64,000 nucleotides of DNA from JBBRDU01 sp038203615 (GTDB taxonomy: Bacteria; Verrucomicrobiota; Verrucomicrobiia; Chthoniobacterales; UBA10450), in the NCBI GenBank assembly GCA_038203615.1, contig JBBRDU010000007.1, forward strand, positions 1 to 64,000, given 5' to 3'. The notes beneath the pieces are model-generated. The model worked only from the letters and a program-made list of their open reading frames with translations. It was not told where the DNA came from and did not search any database. A program made the translations under genes and the position numbers. Below are positions 62,261 to 64,000 of the stretch, piece by piece (position 1 is the stretch's first letter; each line of letters begins with the position of its first letter).

Positions 62261-64000
62261 GTGACCGTTAATATTATCGAAACGACAGAGAAAGGGCGGC
62301 CCTGCGGTGACGGCCCGGACCGGGCACTAGACCGAGCAGGATTTGAAAGGACCACTGCCATCTTTCTGGTCGTTTTGCTTTTCATTCTCAAGGTCATTTA
62401 CTCCTTCGCCTACCGCGCGGATTCGGACGAAACGCAGCATCTCCACGTGGTTTGGGGATGGACCCAGGGGTTGCTCCCGTACCGCGATTTATTCGACAAT
62501 CACGCCCCCCTTTTCCAGTTCTTGTGCAGTCCCCTTTTCCGGGTGATCGGGGAACGGCCCGATATTCTCATCCCGATGCGGTGGGCCATGATTCCGCTCT
62601 ATTTTCTTTGCCTCTGGTGCGTTTACCGGTGCGGAACCATGCTTCTCTCGCGCCGCCTGGCCATTTGGGCCGCCCTTCTGACAGGGGCCTACCCCACCTT
62701 TTTCATCAAGTCGACGGAGTTTCGCACCGATGATTTGTGGGCACCTCTCTGGCTGCTCTCCATCCTGGCTCTAGTCCGGCGCCCCCTCGGACCGAAGAAT
62801 GTTTTCTGCGCCGGACTAGCCTTGGGCGCGACCTTCGCCACCTCGATGAAAACGAGCGCGCTGCTGATCAGCCTGGCTATCTCGTGCGTTTGGCTTCTAG
62901 CGGAGAGAGCGATTCGGCGAACGCCGACGCCTTGGAAATCTTTGCCCAGCCTTGTGATCGCCGGCCTTGCCGGCGTCGCCATTGTGCCGGCCATCGTGAT
63001 CGCTTACTTCGCCTGGAAGGGAGCACTTCCCAATCTCTCTTACTGCGTTATCCACCATAACCTGGTGGCCGGCTTCTTTCGGCTCGATGTTTTAAAGCGG
63101 GCGCGACTCTTCGTTCTGCCAACTCTGCTTTCGGTGATCGGCGGTTATTTCACCGTCCGTGGCACGAAGGATCCCGCCAGGCGCGATCGACTCGCCCTTC
63201 TTGCCCTCACTTCCGCCGCTTTGTCACTCCTGTTCGGCCTTTATTGGCCGATCATCGAACCCCATGACATTCTCCCGCTTGCCCCCCTCGCTTTTCTCGT
63301 GGCCGTTCCCGCCCTGTCGCGATGGCTCCGATCGGACGAGCTTTCGCCCGCGCCGGGTTTTCGGTTGTATGCCTTTCCCCTGATCGCTTGCGCTGAGATC
63401 GCCCTCCTCCTCGTATCGAGTCCACCCGCTCCGCACGCTCTGGACGAAACCACCAACCTGATTTCAGACGTGTTACGCCTCACGACCAAACAGGACCAGG
63501 TCATGGATGCGAAAGGCGAGAGCGTCTTTCGCCAGCGCGCCTTCTACTACGTTTTAGAAGGAGTCACGCTGCGTCGCCTCCAGTTGGGCCTGATTTCGGA
63601 CAACATCCCCGAGCGATTGATGGCCACGCGAGCCCCGGTGGCAACCATCCTTCGCACGCCGCCGCGAGCACGCCAGTTCATCGAGAAAAACTACATCCCG
63701 GTGGCCTATCGGCTCCGGGTTCTGGGCCAGATGCTCAGCACCAGCGATGAGGAGATGCCGAAAACTTGCGCCTTCGAGATTGCCATCCCCGCCGAATACC
63801 GGTTGCTGGCGGAGCACGGAAATCTGGAAGCCACCCTCGATGGAACCCCATTCCCAGGAACGCGATTTCTTTCGCCCGGGCACCATGAAGTGCGCGCCTC
63901 GTCGGGGAGTGGTCGCATTGCCCTGGTTCTGGCCAGCGCCATCGAACACGGGTTCTCGCCTTTCTCAGCCCAGGCCAACGATGTCGGGAAAGGCGGACTG
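62261..64000 (+). CDS. GT-C membrane glycosyltransferase, C-terminus beyond the window
   Basis: At least 580 codons to the window edge, no stop. GTG 62261 has AGGA about 7-12 bases upstream; no earlier start is convincing. First span IFLVVLLFILKVIYSFAYRA is followed by ADSDETQHLHVVWGWTQGLL, an acidic luminal loop as in ArnT/PMT-type GT-C enzymes that use polyprenyl-phosphate sugars. Further spans (LAIWAALLTGAYPTFFIKST and others), then a long soluble C-terminal part beginning after RQRAFYYVLEGVTL. It follows the insertion element, so its promoter may be disturbed. Substrate unknown. Confidence 0.72.
   Translation, partial: MTVNIIETTEKGRPCGDGPDRALDRAGFERTTAIFLVVLLFILKVIYSFAYRADSDETQHLHVVWGWTQGLLPYRDLFDNHAPLFQFLCSPLFRVIGERPDILIPMRWAMIPLYFLCLWCVYRCGTMLLSRRLAIWAALLTGAYPTFFIKSTEFRTDDLWAPLWLLSILALVRRPLGPKNVFCAGLALGATFATSMKTSALLISLAISCVWLLAERAIRRTPTPWKSLPSLVIAGLAGVAIVPAIVIAYFAWKGALPNLSYCVIHHNLVAGFFRLDVLKRARLFVLPTLLSVIGGYFTVRGTKDPARRDRLALLALTSAALSLLFGLYWPIIEPHDILPLAPLAFLVAVPALSRWLRSDELSPAPGFRLYAFPLIACAEIALLLVSSPPAPHALDETTNLISDVLRLTTKQDQVMDAKGESVFRQRAFYYVLEGVTLRRLQLGLISDNIPERLMATRAPVATILRTPPRARQFIEKNYIPVAYRLRVLGQMLSTSDEEMPKTCAFEIAIPAEYRLLAEHGNLEATLDGTPFPGTRFLSPGHHEVRASSGSGRIALVLASAIEHGFSPFSAQANDVGKGGL

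Overview
The window is about 62% GC, densely packed, and shows many 4-base stop/start overlaps. Several features point to a soil or freshwater member of the Verrucomicrobiota, probably near Chthoniobacterales: a dockerin-like tail typical of that group, remnants of large secreted modular proteins, many short palindromic repeats at gene ends (some inside reading frames), a selenocysteine locus, and large polysaccharide clusters. No rRNA or marker gene is present, so this assignment is inference.

Layout. Positions 1-8530 hold an exopolysaccharide export operon on the minus strand: beta-barrel protein, Wza-like exporter, Wzc-like tyrosine kinase, Wzx-like flippase and three glycosyltransferases. 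8834-24453 is mostly housekeeping: a secreted protein, an SDR, a hybrid histidine kinase, threonine ammonia-lyase, glycine decarboxylase (gcvP), an FAD amine-oxidase-fold enzyme, a membrane glycosyltransferase, glycogen synthase, a broken PKD/dockerin gene, CCA-adding enzyme and lspA. ileS follows, overlapping lspA. 27186-28864 has a fibronectin-III remnant, a strong terminator and an outer-membrane protein.

28935-33840 is a complete selenocysteine cassette: a SelW-like selenoprotein with an in-frame UGA, tRNA-Sec (UCA), selD (itself a selenoprotein), selA and selB. Plain ORF calling misses the selW-like gene and cuts the catalytic N-terminus off SelD. It is followed by an AddB/AddA-type helicase-nuclease pair (33846-40120), myo-inositol-1-phosphate synthase (minus strand), and a five-gene MacAB/TolC-like export operon with two TolC-family proteins (41436-47249).

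47395-59924 is a second glycan and lipid island: two GT4 enzymes, a flippase and a GT-C enzyme, then an SDR, a sugar/inositol-phosphate nucleotidyltransferase, a CDP-alcohol phosphotransferase, a GT2, a GNAT-fold N-acyltransferase, a serine-palmitoyltransferase-type enzyme and a fatty-acid hydroxylase. With ino1 at 40127 these can be assembled into a hypothetical route to hydroxylated, phosphoinositol-decorated ceramide. This pathway is inference and is the most interesting proposal in the window. 60271-62174 is an IS1595-type insertion with a passenger gene and a divergent 42-residue gene. The window ends inside another GT-C glycosyltransferase.
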